From: Deltaproteobacteria bacterium
Lineage (GTDB): Bacteria; Desulfobacterota; Syntrophia; Syntrophales; UBA5619
Direction: 5' to 3'
Assembly (NCBI GenBank): GCA_021372695.1
Contig: JAJFTY010000044.1
Coordinates: 1-64,000, forward strand
DNA length: 64,000 nucleotides
Shown piece after piece: positions 17,081 to 25,404 of the stretch. Both the position numbers and the translations under genes were made by a program. The notes below the pieces were generated by a model. The model saw nothing but the letters and a program-made list of their open reading frames with translations. It did not search any database and was not told the origin of the DNA. Within the stretch, counting starts at the first letter, position 1; each line of letters starts with the position of its first letter.

Positions 17081-18381
17081 ATGGAGATAAAGCCAAACAA
17101 GAATTCCTCTCTTTTTTACGGTGGGGGGACCATTGCAGCCGCCATTATCAACGGTCTGCTGGTTTACGGCGCCAGATACTCTTTTTCCATTTTCTTTCCG
17201 GAAATCCTTGATGAGTTTGGTTGGAGCCGTGGGAGTACAGCTTTAATGATGTCCATCAACGTCCTCGTTTACGGATTGATGGCCCCCGTAACAGGGACTC
17301 TGGGCGGCAGGTGGAAACCCAGGATCATGATGACCGTAGGTGCCGCCATCATTGCCCTCGCTATGGTCGGGTGTTCTCTTGCCTATCAGCTTTGGCATTT
17401 CTATGTATTTTTCGGCGTCTTTGTGCCTGTCGGAACGGCCTTATGTGGGTGGCCAGTCTTAATGCCGGCAATTATGAACTGGTTTGCAACGCGACGTGGG
17501 CTTGTCATGGGCATTGGGCAGATGGGAGGGGGACTCAGCTTTGTATACGGTTTGGTGGCACAATACCTGATTCTGCATTTCGGTTGGCGCTCTGCCTACG
17601 TGGGACTGGCCATGATCCTCATATCGGTTCTACTTCCTTTGAATGTTTTTATCTTCCACTATCGTCCGGAGAGCAAGGGGCTGAAAGCTTATGGCAGCGA
17701 AGAGCTCAAATTTGAAAATGCCGGCCAGAGCGGTGTACCATTGAGGGACTGGACTCTCTCGCAAATGCTGCGAACCTATCAATTATGGCTCTTGGTCCTC
17801 TCACATTTTTTTTCTGGGGCATCACGTGCTTTTTGGTTTTGGCGCACCAAGTTAAATATGCCGAAGATGCCGGGTATAGCGCTGTACTTGCCGTATCCGC
17901 ATTCGCCTTCTACGGGGTAGCCACGCTTCTGGGGCAGTCATCCGCCTGGATGTCCGACCGGATCGGTCGTGAAAAGGCGATGGTGCTTTGCTGCGCTTCC
18001 GCTCTTGTCGGGCTGCTTGCCCTGATAGCCATCCGTGATACTTCCCATCCTTGGCTGCTCTACATCTACGCCCTTGGTTTTGGCTATGCAGGCGGCTTGT
18101 TTTCTGCCACCATCTTCGCAGGCGCCGCTGATATTTTCCACGGCAAACAGTTCGGAACCGCATCGGGTATGATATTGACCGGCATGGGGTTGGGCGGAGC
18201 GATCGGCCCTTGGCTCGGTGGGTATCTATACGACACCACCGGCAGTTACGATATCGCCTTTATTTTGTGTTTAGTCTGCATTGTTCTTTCCTCCGTGAGC
18301 TTTTGGATTGCGGCACCGAGAAACGCAGATAAACTGCGCGACGGATGGCTCAAGAGCCAAATAGAAAAAAGTTCCATTTGA
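17081..18381 (+). pseudogene. MFS carrier, OxlT/monocarboxylate type, frameshifted at a T run
   Basis: The two frames together encode a 12-helix major facilitator of about 430 residues. The N-terminal half has FGWSRGSTALMMSINVLVYGLMAPVTG and GFATRRGL-like NWFATRRGLVMGIGQMGGG; the C-terminal half has MSDRIGREKAMVLCCASALVG and FGTASGMILTGMGLGGAIGPWLGGYLYD. This is the oxalate:formate antiporter-like family carrying mono- or dicarboxylates. The break is at a run of eight T (about 17805-17812). With seven T the frame reads LSHFFWGITCFLVLAHQVKYAEDAGY, as in intact relatives. It may be an inactivated gene, a slippage-dependent gene or an assembly error. I chose MEIKPNKNSS as start; an upstream ATG or GTG is possible. 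Confidence 0.8.
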
Positions 18382-18849
18382 GACCGCGGATATCTGGGTA
18401 TACGAGGCATATCCGACGCGACCATCTTGACCAGCATCACCCCAGATGCGAACACTCTGACCCGGATTACTCGATCATGAACGACGCGATCGCCACGACG
18501 GCGACCGTGGGAGCTTCGCGGCGACGTTTCCGCAGCTCGGCCCATCACTCCCGACGGCGGCGACCAGAGAAAGGGCGGCGCTGACCCGTGAGGGGCTATG
18601 TGGCTTTGGAGGCTGCCCCAGGTTGAACGATCGGGGTCTTCTGCGGCAAGATGGCCACGAGATCGGGACATGACCGTGGAGCGGAACATCGCAGGTATGG
18701 GTAACGGATCCGTCCCGATCCCCCCCGTGCGCGTGGGCCTTCGCTCCCGGGCGCTTGAATGACGATAGCCTGGCCGCTGCGGTCACAACATAGACGGTCG
18801 GTTCGTGGAGGGGTGTTGGCCTTCCTATAGCATACCCCACTGATACAAC

Positions 18850-18880
18850 ACTAATACTACAATTTTGGTGTAGTATTAGT
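18850..18880. repeat. Perfect 12-bp inverted repeat
   Basis: ACTAATACTACA and TGTAGTATTAGT are separated by seven bases (ATTTTGG). The right arm extends into GGGGT. A near copy of the extended arm in the opposite sense (ACCCCACTGATACAACA, two mismatches to ACCCCACTAATACTACA) lies directly to the left. Arm-type integrase sites, an IS end or an operator are all possible. Confidence 0.55.
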
Positions 18881-19158
18881 GGGGTCCGAGTATCGATTGA
18901 GGACACGGATACGTACCACGACGTTGATCACGGATCGGTGGGAATTTACTCATTCAACTTGCTGCTATAACTTCGGAATACTGGATAACGACGATGCTGT
19001 CAGGCATCAAAAAACACACAGGAAGGGTACTATGGGCACATGCCCGAGCATTTTTTTGTCAAAATAAAAACGATTTCCACAAATGGAGGGGGGTACCCAT
19101 GAATGCTCATGAAACTTTGTTTGATGGGCTTTGCAAGCTATTAATAGCACAAATATTT

Positions 19159-19364
19159 CCCATGATACCCATTAGACCCATTAAATTAATACAATTGTAA
19201 TAAAACAGACATAAACACACCCCTCCATTCCGCGTGTGTTGAACCTTCACCGCATACTGCGTAGCAATTTCAAAATCCTCGTTTTTCATGGGTCTCATGG
19301 GAATCATATTTAAAATTGGATAGTTACCATTGACCATGAGGGAAAATCATGGGTAATCAATGGG
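19159..19364. repeat. Iteron-like 9-bp repeats, candidate replication origin of the element
   Basis: On the plus strand three units follow at exact 9-bp steps from 19159: CCCATGATA, CCCATTAGA, CCCATTAAA. The reverse-oriented motif starts again at exact 9-bp steps at 19286, 19295 and 19304 (TCATGGGTC, TCATGGGAA, TCATATTTA), with two more at 19347 and 19357. A further CCCATGAA lies at 19096. A very AT-rich segment follows (19366-19412). Phased iterons beside an unwinding-prone segment and a replication gene are typical of phage-like and plasmid origins; the assignment is an inference. Confidence 0.55.
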
Positions 19365-19410
19365 AATATACAATAAATACAATATTATATAAGCATTTAT
19401 CAAACATAAA

Positions 19411-19444
19411 AAATCGAGTGCGCCACAAGTGCGACACTCGATTT
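19411..19444 (-). terminator. Rho-independent terminator after the primase gene
   Basis: The 10-bp arms AAATCGAGTG and CACTCGATTT, extended by CGC/GCG with one bulge, form a strong hairpin about 85 bases after the primase-helicase stop. On the minus strand it is followed by a T-rich run. Confidence 0.75.
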
Positions 19445-19530
19445 CGTAGACAGCATCGGTACCACCCCCCCTCCGCTGTGTATGTCCAGGTACGATTCTC
19501 CGAGCGAATAAAGGACGATCGACTACGTCT

Positions 19531-21834
19531 TCATCCCTCACTCCCCCACTCGACCTTGATGTTAACGAGCTTCTCGAAATTTCGTCGGCATTCCAGCAGC
19601 GTAGGAAAATAAAGGCACCAGTCATGATCCTTTTTCTTCCTGACAATACCAGAACATATCTCCCTGATTTGTTTTCCGAATTGCGTATCGATGAGTTTGT
19701 AGCGGTCACCAATTCTTGTCGCGAACTCGCAATACAGATCGTAAAGATTTGCCGTAATGATATAATTCGGCCATGTCTCCGTGGAATACTGTTTAAGGCG
19801 GTCCACAGTTGTTGTGATCCGCCCCTCCCTGAGCAGTTCATACCAGAATTTTTTCACCGTCGGCATAGAATGTATGATCTGATCCAACAGCGCCTCACTC
19901 CGCGGGAATTTCCGGAGATTGACATTGGAAATATCATGATGAAGCAGGTCATAAAGCATCGCTTCACGTCCGCCGTTGTCCATTTCCTCGTATATGGCCG
20001 TGAAGTACCCATTGTCGCCCATGCGCCGCTCCGATACGTCCATCACGAAAAATCTGCGTTCTTCTGGGCCGGCAGGCACTACCCAGTCACCATTACTGGC
20101 GAAGATGAAGTTGGTATTGTTCTGGATCCTAAACGCCTCTTTGCCCTTGGGCTCAACCATGATGAAGTCTTCCGTGATCATCCCTTTCAGAACGCCCTCC
20201 GCCTGCTTGTCGCCTCCCCAGAAACCTTCATCGACAAAGACAAGGAGGGCGTCCTTGAGGAAGCTGTTGAACCGCCCGCCGACCAGGTGCGACGAGATGA
20301 TGTGCAGGAAGTGGCTACCGAAAATTTCGCCGAAACTATTCACAAAACAACCTTTTCCTGTACCTTGACGGCCACGTAAAACAATCACGACGCCAGGTCT
20401 TTTCCCGCCAGGGTCTTGAACCATCCTCGCCAGCCAGGTGATTGTGTACCGGTAGGATTCATCATGGCGATTGCAGATAACTTCAAAAATGTGCTCTTGC
20501 ATTCGTTCCCAGGAGCCTGGTTTAGGCACCACCGGGAATCCTCGGAAGAGGTTGTAATATCGCTCAGTCGCTTTTCCGGAGGGGTCAAAGACGACACCAT
20601 CGTATTCTCTGCGGTCGGGGGAATCGAGCCAGATGTCGGCGACACTCTTCTCCGCGGCATGACCGCTTTTCCAGAACCTCAGTCTCTGATTCCGGTATCT
20701 TGTACAAAAATCTCTTGTACTTGAAAAATCGATATTCGGACGATCGAAAACTGGATCCCGGACCTCGTTCAGGATGAGACATTTCCCACCGATCATGACG
20801 ACGGAGTGCTTACGGTTCAGTTCCCGGATACATTCCTGAAGCTCCTGATCGGTACAGAGGCGATGTTCCTTGTACTGTGGATCATAGGTCTCCTCGCAAC
20901 CATCTATCGCCTTTGCGATTGTCATGTCGAGGTAAGTGTCCTCTTCCGAATCGTGGGCCTCCGAGCATTTATCCCTGTGCATTTTTGATTTCGAGAAAAT
21001 CGACTTCATGAGCGTGGCGTTCTTGCGGGTAAAGAAAGCCAGAATGCCGAGGAACGCCATATCTGCTTCACTTTGGCTCGGATATTTCTGTTTCCCAGAA
21101 TCTTGAATCTCGCTCCATTTCCCGTCCATGAACTTCTTGAATAGCGGAGCCTGCTTCGATCGTTCGATAATTTCGATTACATTTCTTTCCTCCTCTGGCG
21201 AAACCCTCTCTCGCTGGGTCATCTCTTTCTTTTGGACATTCTTTATTTTTTTCGTCTTTCCCTTGAGATCAGAGGATTCGTCTCGGCCAAAGACCTTTTC
21301 GTGCAGGCTCGTCACTTCAGCTTGACGCTTTTCGATGGAACGTCTTTTACCGATTACATTTCCCGTAACGGTGAGGAATCGACCATCGTCGTACATTTCG
21401 ATTTTATCTTTTTTTCGTCCCTTGGGTGGTAAGGTCGCATAGGCAAAACTCCTGCAACCTCTCCCTGACGGAGAGATTTCACTATATGTGTCCAGGTTCT
21501 CGATCACGTCCTCACCCCACAGGGGAGTACCGTCCTCGGCGAGGCAGCCGTCCAAATCGACGCCGGCGATTCCGAGGTTGCGCTTCAGAACAATTCCGAT
21601 ACCACTGACGTTCTGATCTTTTTCGTACCGCTCAAGGGCCTGTTGATACGTTCCCCATGTTTTTGGATTCTTGACGGACGCATTGCCATTTCCTTTAGGA
21701 GCAAGAGGGATCTTGTCCCATTTCGTCGGATCCTTTTCTTTGGGCACTCGCTTGTAGTTCACCCATTGCGGGATGGCAATAAGCGCCGGTGGGACATTTT
21801 CGGGATACAGCTTTACTCTGTGATTCGCATTCAT
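19531..21834 (-). CDS. Phage/plasmid-type primase-helicase
   Basis: This is a replication protein of an integrated element, 767 residues from ATG at 21834 (preceded by AGGAGG). Residues about 15-165 look like an archaeo-eukaryotic type primase-polymerase domain: WVNYKRVPK, VSGIGIVLKRNLGIAGVDLDGC with paired acidic residues, and YSEISPSGRGCRSFAYA. The C-terminal half is a superfamily 3/D5-type helicase (DUF5906-like): Walker A VLRGRQGTGKGCF near residue 490, an acidic Walker B segment LLVFVDEGFWGG, and NTNFIFASNGDW as sensor. The end (FWYELLREG to the C-terminus) resembles a DNA-binding tail. It would open and prime the nearby iteron-like origin. Confidence 0.85.
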   Translation of the reverse strand: MNANHRVKLYPENVPPALIAIPQWVNYKRVPKEKDPTKWDKIPLAPKGNGNASVKNPKTWGTYQQALERYEKDQNVSGIGIVLKRNLGIAGVDLDGCLAEDGTPLWGEDVIENLDTYSEISPSGRGCRSFAYATLPPKGRKKDKIEMYDDGRFLTVTGNVIGKRRSIEKRQAEVTSLHEKVFGRDESSDLKGKTKKIKNVQKKEMTQRERVSPEEERNVIEIIERSKQAPLFKKFMDGKWSEIQDSGKQKYPSQSEADMAFLGILAFFTRKNATLMKSIFSKSKMHRDKCSEAHDSEEDTYLDMTIAKAIDGCEETYDPQYKEHRLCTDQELQECIRELNRKHSVVMIGGKCLILNEVRDPVFDRPNIDFSSTRDFCTRYRNQRLRFWKSGHAAEKSVADIWLDSPDRREYDGVVFDPSGKATERYYNLFRGFPVVPKPGSWERMQEHIFEVICNRHDESYRYTITWLARMVQDPGGKRPGVVIVLRGRQGTGKGCFVNSFGEIFGSHFLHIISSHLVGGRFNSFLKDALLVFVDEGFWGGDKQAEGVLKGMITEDFIMVEPKGKEAFRIQNNTNFIFASNGDWVVPAGPEERRFFVMDVSERRMGDNGYFTAIYEEMDNGGREAMLYDLLHHDISNVNLRKFPRSEALLDQIIHSMPTVKKFWYELLREGRITTTVDRLKQYSTETWPNYIITANLYDLYCEFATRIGDRYKLIDTQFGKQIREICSGIVRKKKDHDWCLYFPTLLECRRNFEKLVNIKVEWGSEG

Positions 21835-21844
21835 GGCCCACCTC

Positions 21845-22198
21845 CTATTCAACAATCTTCGCGCGCGACTCCAACCACTTGACCAGTGATTCGCGCTCGT
21901 AGCAGGTGGTATTACCGAGAATGATCTTCTTTATAGCCAAGGTTTGCTTCAGGCAGTCCATGTTGGCCATCGTCCGTCCCGAGTATGTTGTCCACTCTTT
22001 GAACCGCGGATGGTTACGAGCGACAAACGGGGGCATTTCCGCGAGCAAAGCGGATAGGTCAATTTTTTTAAACCTCTCCGGTCTGGTGGGATCCCGTTTG
22101 ATGAAGTCTACGGGATCGGTTTCCTGAACCTCCCCAAGTGTGGTGGGGGTTCGCTTGACGTACGGTGCAGGGCCATTTTTTCTAAAGCTTTCAGCCAT
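21845..22198 (-). CDS. Small putative HTH DNA-binding protein of the element
   Basis: A 117-residue protein ending with TTYSGRTMANMDCLKQTLAIKKIILGNTTCYERESLVKWLESRAKIV. This resembles the winged-helix/AlpA-type region of small regulators and excisionases on islands (a basic recognition segment followed by the residues that normally form the wing). The N-terminal half is proline- and charge-rich with no recognisable domain. It is ten bases upstream of the primase gene and probably co-transcribed with it. It could control excision or replication; this rests on position and fold resemblance only. The ribosome binding site (GGAGG) lies within an inverted repeat. Confidence 0.55.
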   Translation of the reverse strand: MAESFRKNGPAPYVKRTPTTLGEVQETDPVDFIKRDPTRPERFKKIDLSALLAEMPPFVARNHPRFKEWTTYSGRTMANMDCLKQTLAIKKIILGNTTCYERESLVKWLESRAKIVE

Positions 22199-22200
22199 TT

Positions 22201-22254
22201 CATAACCTCCGAAAGGGGATTGAAGGGGCTTTCTGATCCCTTCTGAAGGTTATG
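22201..22254 (-). promoter_or_regulatory. Leader hairpin covering the ribosome binding site of the HTH gene
   Basis: CATAACCT (22201-22208) and AGGTTATG (22247-22254) are perfect inverted repeats. The transcript arm next to the ATG at 22198 contains the Shine-Dalgarno AGG, so pairing would hide it. Two further small GC hairpins (about 22255-22275 and 22278-22300) precede it in the leader. This suggests translational control of the small regulator, unproven. Confidence 0.4.
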
Positions 22255-22324
22255 GGCGACTTCGGGGGTCGCCTTTTGCTACTTTCGGGGTAGCCTTTGC
22301 GTGCTTGTAAGTGGCAACCATAAA

Positions 22325-22356
22325 AAAACCCGTATGTCTATGAACATACGGGTTTT
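22325..22356. terminator. Bidirectional terminator
   Basis: Thirteen-base arms (AAAACCCGTATGT and ACATACGGGTTTT) with a six-base loop are flanked by A-runs/T-runs on both sides. It lies about 20 bases after the stop of the 395-residue gene on the minus strand. Confidence 0.85.
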
Positions 22357-22375
22357 GAACCAACGTGATGGAAAG

Positions 22376-23563
22376 CTATAGGGATACACTCCATTTCTTT
22401 TGATCAATATATTGATAATCGTTTCCACGCCGAAGATTGGACTTTAGGCTCAAGTATTCAGCCAATTCCTGACTCTCGACCGCGATCTTCTGGATGGCCT
22501 CATTCATGGCCTTCCGAACAGCATTGGCATGTCTTCTCACGCTCTCGTTCATTAATTTCCCCGCCTTCTTCGATAGCGGATTCTTTCCATAGAGATTTAG
22601 ACCTTGATGATATCGATCCAGTTCTACAGTAGCTTCCTGCCGTTCCAATTCAGTTTCGGCATATTCTTTGTCATACTCCAATTCTCTGACCTTAAGTAAT
22701 ATTTGGCTCTTTGACTGTTCGTCGAGCCCCTCGACCGTCATATCCGATTGACTCATTTCGTCACTCTGTAGTGATTGCGACAATTCAATATCCGACACCA
22801 TGGCATCGCGCTGCCTGGGATGTATGGTTTCATACAAATCGGAAACGTTGATCGTTTTGTAGGGAGTATCCAGCAGACGGACGATATAGTCGATGCCGTC
22901 GACGTTCTTGATCGGATTCAACTTTTGGCCTTCATACCATATCTCCCAATAATCCCCACGGCGATAGAAAGCATTCTCGACGACTTCGCCTTTACCTTCT
23001 CGTGGCGGACCATCTGTCGGAACAGGACGATTGGCGCCTTCCTCTTCCGACGCGTCAGCATCTTCAAATTGCAGGACATCGTCCATCTTGAATATCGCCG
23101 ACATCAGTGTCGACAATACCGCTTCCCTCTCCTTTAGCTTGTCGGGTAATTTATACCCCTGCCACGTCGGAAGGTTCGGATATTGCCTCAATTTGTCTTC
23201 CAGTCTCTCTATTTGAACCCGTTTGGATTCATATTCTCCGCGAATCACGCTGTCGCTACCGTCCGGATAGGCAATCTTTTCCAGTTTGCCATTCGAATCG
23301 GCCGTCCTATTCTTGTGCAAATCGTACCACCAATCCAGGGTCCAGTATTTTTCCCTGAACTCAGGGAACATCTCCTCAATGATAGAGACGTCGATCGTGT
23401 ATTCGTGGATGGTCTTGGACCATTCGGCAACTCCCAGGGGCGCCATAGGCACCATGAGATGAGTGTATGGTTGAAGCCCCTGCTCGACGTAGTCCACGAT
23501 CTCGAGATCGTGGATGCTACATCGTTGGATCAATGCCTTACCTGTCATCCATTTTGATTGCAT
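22376..23563 (-). CDS. Unknown protein of the integrated element
   Basis: The 395-residue protein is not recognised as a whole. The N-terminal 50 residues (MTGKALIQRCSIHDLEIVDYV and QGLQPY) look like a short HTH-like module. Residues about 200-240 (YRRGDYWEIWYEGQKLNPIK and NVDGIDYIVRLLDTPYKTINVSDLYE) strongly resemble the winged-helix-like domain often attached to bacterial signalling ATPases (pattern YWxIxYEGK, KxxxGxxYLxxLLxxP). A charged segment follows from about 290, with predicted helices (ELEYDKEYAETELERQEAT) that may form a coiled coil. It lies between the integrase and the small HTH gene and ends before a strong terminator. A regulatory role in the element is possible but not shown. 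Confidence 0.6.
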   Translation of the reverse strand: MQSKWMTGKALIQRCSIHDLEIVDYVEQGLQPYTHLMVPMAPLGVAEWSKTIHEYTIDVSIIEEMFPEFREKYWTLDWWYDLHKNRTADSNGKLEKIAYPDGSDSVIRGEYESKRVQIERLEDKLRQYPNLPTWQGYKLPDKLKEREAVLSTLMSAIFKMDDVLQFEDADASEEEGANRPVPTDGPPREGKGEVVENAFYRRGDYWEIWYEGQKLNPIKNVDGIDYIVRLLDTPYKTINVSDLYETIHPRQRDAMVSDIELSQSLQSDEMSQSDMTVEGLDEQSKSQILLKVRELEYDKEYAETELERQEATVELDRYHQGLNLYGKNPLSKKAGKLMNESVRRHANAVRKAMNEAIQKIAVESQELAEYLSLKSNLRRGNDYQYIDQKKWSVSL

Positions 23564-23658
23564 GTCGTTGTTTCATCCAGTATCGAATAATTCACAAACA
23601 GACTACTGCTGACGATCTTTCAGGATGGTTGATATCACGCCCGTGTCTTGGAATGGTA

Positions 23659-24963
23659 TTATTTCTTTCCTTTGATGCTGTGAACGGCGGGGCATTCCTC
23701 GACCTCTTTCTGGTCTTCTTCCTTCCCGCCCTGTATTTGCCACGCAGCCCCCAAAGCCTTCGCTGCGTCCTTCAGTCTGTTCTCGCTGAGGTGGGCATAC
23801 CGTTGGGTCATGACGTTGGTCTTATGGCCGAGCAACTTCTGGACCGTATAGAGGTCTGCTCCTTGCTCGATTAACCAGCTCGCATAGCTGTGCCGGCAAC
23901 TGTGGAAGCATATCTTCAATCGAGGATCGTCGATGCCGTCGTTCAGTTTCAACTCCTCAACGGTCCTTGCAAACGTGATGGAAATCCGGTCCAGCTTCAC
24001 CTTTCGCCCCTGAAAAACATAATCCGCCGGTTTCCTTCCCTTCCTGGCCTTGTCTCTCGCTTCAAGCATTGTCGCTGCTTGTTCCGTCAAGAAGGCATAG
24101 CGTGATCCGGCTTTCGCATCCCGGATCGTCAAAACCCCTTTGCTCAAATCCATGTCCTGCCATGTCAACGAAGCAATTTCCCCAAAGCGCAAACCAGCGT
24201 GAAGCGACAGCAGGGTCATATCATAGACATCGGTACTCTTCTTGGCTTTGAGTGCATCCAAAAGAGCTGTGGCCTCCTCACGTGTCAAGAACCGCATTCG
24301 TCCATTGTCCACTTTCGGAGCCTTGACCTTCGCTGTGGGCGACTCCCCGCCATACACACCAAGGCGCTTAGCAGTGTTGAACATCTGCCGAATGACGGCC
24401 AAGGCATACTCGATGCTCCGGGGGGCTTGCTTGCCGTCCGCCATGACTTTTTTTAGCTTCTCCAGATGGAAGGGCGCAATATCTTTCATGGGAAATTGAC
24501 CGATTACATCCTTAATCCATTTGCCGTAGAGCCCCTCTTCACGGGTTACTGATCTCGGCTTTTTGTCGGCCTTCGCCTGGGGTAAGTAGGTATCATTGAA
24601 GAAGGCATCGAAGGTAACAGCTTCCTTTGCAAGGCGTTCTTGTTCTGCCTTCGCTTGTGCTTCTTCCCCCTGTGCAATCTTTCGCTTTTCCTTTGGTGAC
24701 TTTGGTCCCGATCCGGCCTTTATATTGCCCTGGTATTGTCGCAGCAGTTTCAGGGCATATTCCTCAAATCCGAGATCAGGATCTTCTTTTTCGATCTCCT
24801 CCGGTATCCCGTCCGACCACCATCCGACACCGTAACCGTAATCCTTCCCTGCAACTTTGAAGCGGATAGCGTAGTACCGGTCTCGTTTCTTTCCATGCCG
24901 TCGAGTTAAGTGTTCATAGTAGCGGAGCCCCTTATGTGCCGTCTTAATCCATTTAATGGCCAT
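23659..24963 (-). CDS. int: Tyrosine recombinase (integrase)
   Basis: This phage-type integrase has 434 residues from ATG at 24963 (GAAGGTG upstream). An Arm-type N-terminal DUF4102-like part is replaced by a charged region (residues 75-115 rich in K/E/A), followed by the core-binding SAM-like domain (FDAFFNDTYLPQAKADKKPRS). The catalytic domain holds Arg near 259 (HAGLRFGEIASL), HxxR near 354-357 (FHSCRHSYASWL), His near 380 (LLGHKTNVMTQRYAHL) and the nucleophile Tyr near 389. It sits about 170 bases from the tRNA-Gln fragment at 25132-25180, the usual position of an integrase that uses a tRNA as attB. Confidence 0.92.
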   Translation of the reverse strand: MAIKWIKTAHKGLRYYEHLTRRHGKKRDRYYAIRFKVAGKDYGYGVGWWSDGIPEEIEKEDPDLGFEEYALKLLRQYQGNIKAGSGPKSPKEKRKIAQGEEAQAKAEQERLAKEAVTFDAFFNDTYLPQAKADKKPRSVTREEGLYGKWIKDVIGQFPMKDIAPFHLEKLKKVMADGKQAPRSIEYALAVIRQMFNTAKRLGVYGGESPTAKVKAPKVDNGRMRFLTREEATALLDALKAKKSTDVYDMTLLSLHAGLRFGEIASLTWQDMDLSKGVLTIRDAKAGSRYAFLTEQAATMLEARDKARKGRKPADYVFQGRKVKLDRISITFARTVEELKLNDGIDDPRLKICFHSCRHSYASWLIEQGADLYTVQKLLGHKTNVMTQRYAHLSENRLKDAAKALGAAWQIQGGKEEDQKEVEECPAVHSIKGKK

Positions 24964-25002
24964 GCTGACACCTTCACCATATCCGTGCATCTTCTTTTAC
25001 CG

Positions 25003-25026
25003 CTATTTTACCGCTTTTTCTCCTGA
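25003..25026. repeat. Direct repeat upstream of the integrase
   Basis: TTTTACCGC occurs twice in tandem with a two-base gap between the integrase start and the tRNA-Gln fragment. An inverted repeat (GTCAA at 25085-25089, TTGAC at 25097-25101) follows. Both are plausible arm-type or excisionase sites of the attachment region. Confidence 0.35.
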
Positions 25027-25131
25027 AACAAAGGCTTTCATAAACCCTCATTGTGTATACAGAGTACAGATAACTTATTTATATGTCAAGTATTATTTGA
25101 CGCTTCGTGAAGGTATGTGAAATGTATCAGA

Positions 25132-25180
25132 ACGGACTCTGACTCCGTGAATCGTGGTTCGAATCCACGTCTCCCAGCCA
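25132..25180 (+). other. Attachment site: 3' fragment of tRNA-Gln(CUG)
   Basis: The stretch from the anticodon stem to CCA matches the 3' part of a tRNA-Gln. The anticodon arm is ACGGA-CTCTGAC-TCCGT with CTG as anticodon, the T arm is CGTGG-TTCGAAT-CCACG, and the 3' acceptor strand is TCTCCCA plus G and CCA. The 5' acceptor strand and D arm are absent upstream. A 3' tRNA fragment next to an integrase marks an attachment site. Because the natural terminator follows on the right, the right side is host DNA and the element lies to the left. The intact tRNA-Gln at the other junction is not in this window. Confidence 0.8.
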
Positions 25181-25189
25181 CGAGAAATC

Positions 25190-25224
25190 AAGGGATTGGG
25201 CAAACCGCCTCATCCCTTTTTTTT
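25190..25224 (+). terminator. Terminator of the former tRNA-Gln gene
   Basis: AAGGGAT and ATCCCTT form a hairpin followed by a run of T, ten bases after the CCA of the tRNA-Gln fragment. This supports the right flank being the original chromosome. Confidence 0.7.
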
Positions 25225-25404
25225 GTCGCCACCCTAATAGCTACCCGGCCAGCGAGTCTTCAAATGACCCCTGCTCATCATCTTCACTATGGGGAATATA
25301 TCGTTGGAAAACGCGTTCCGGAAGGAGCAACTCCGGAGGAGAAGAATACCAAGCTTTGGAATTATCCAATGCTGCCTGCAACAGGCGGCGGGGAGTCCAG
25401 CCTG

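Larger units (their letters stand above)
18382..19530. other. Non-coding region with palindrome, iteron-like repeats and AT-rich stretch
   Basis: About 1.15 kb without a convincing gene. The first 500 bases are GC-rich and I recognise nothing in them. From 18840 on there are structured sequences, listed separately: a 12-bp palindrome, phased 9-bp repeats and a terminator. A very AT-rich stretch (19366-19412) sits next to the repeats. The position beside the element's primase-helicase gene suggests its replication origin. Confidence 0.5.

Noticed and set aside
16875..17096. Minus-strand frame with SPDEKTG, like a piece of an IS630-type transposase
   Set aside because: Only a few residues fit and the frame overlaps the carrier start; too weak to list.
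18475..18906. Open frame of 143 codons on the minus strand
   Set aside because: Compositionally odd (Ser/Arg/Pro), no start signal, no domain; probably non-coding.
19159..19364. CRISPR array
   Set aside because: Units are 9 bp in direct phase without spacers, and no cas genes are near.
25132..25180. Functional tRNA-Gln gene
   Set aside because: No 5' acceptor strand or D arm upstream; only the 3' part is present.
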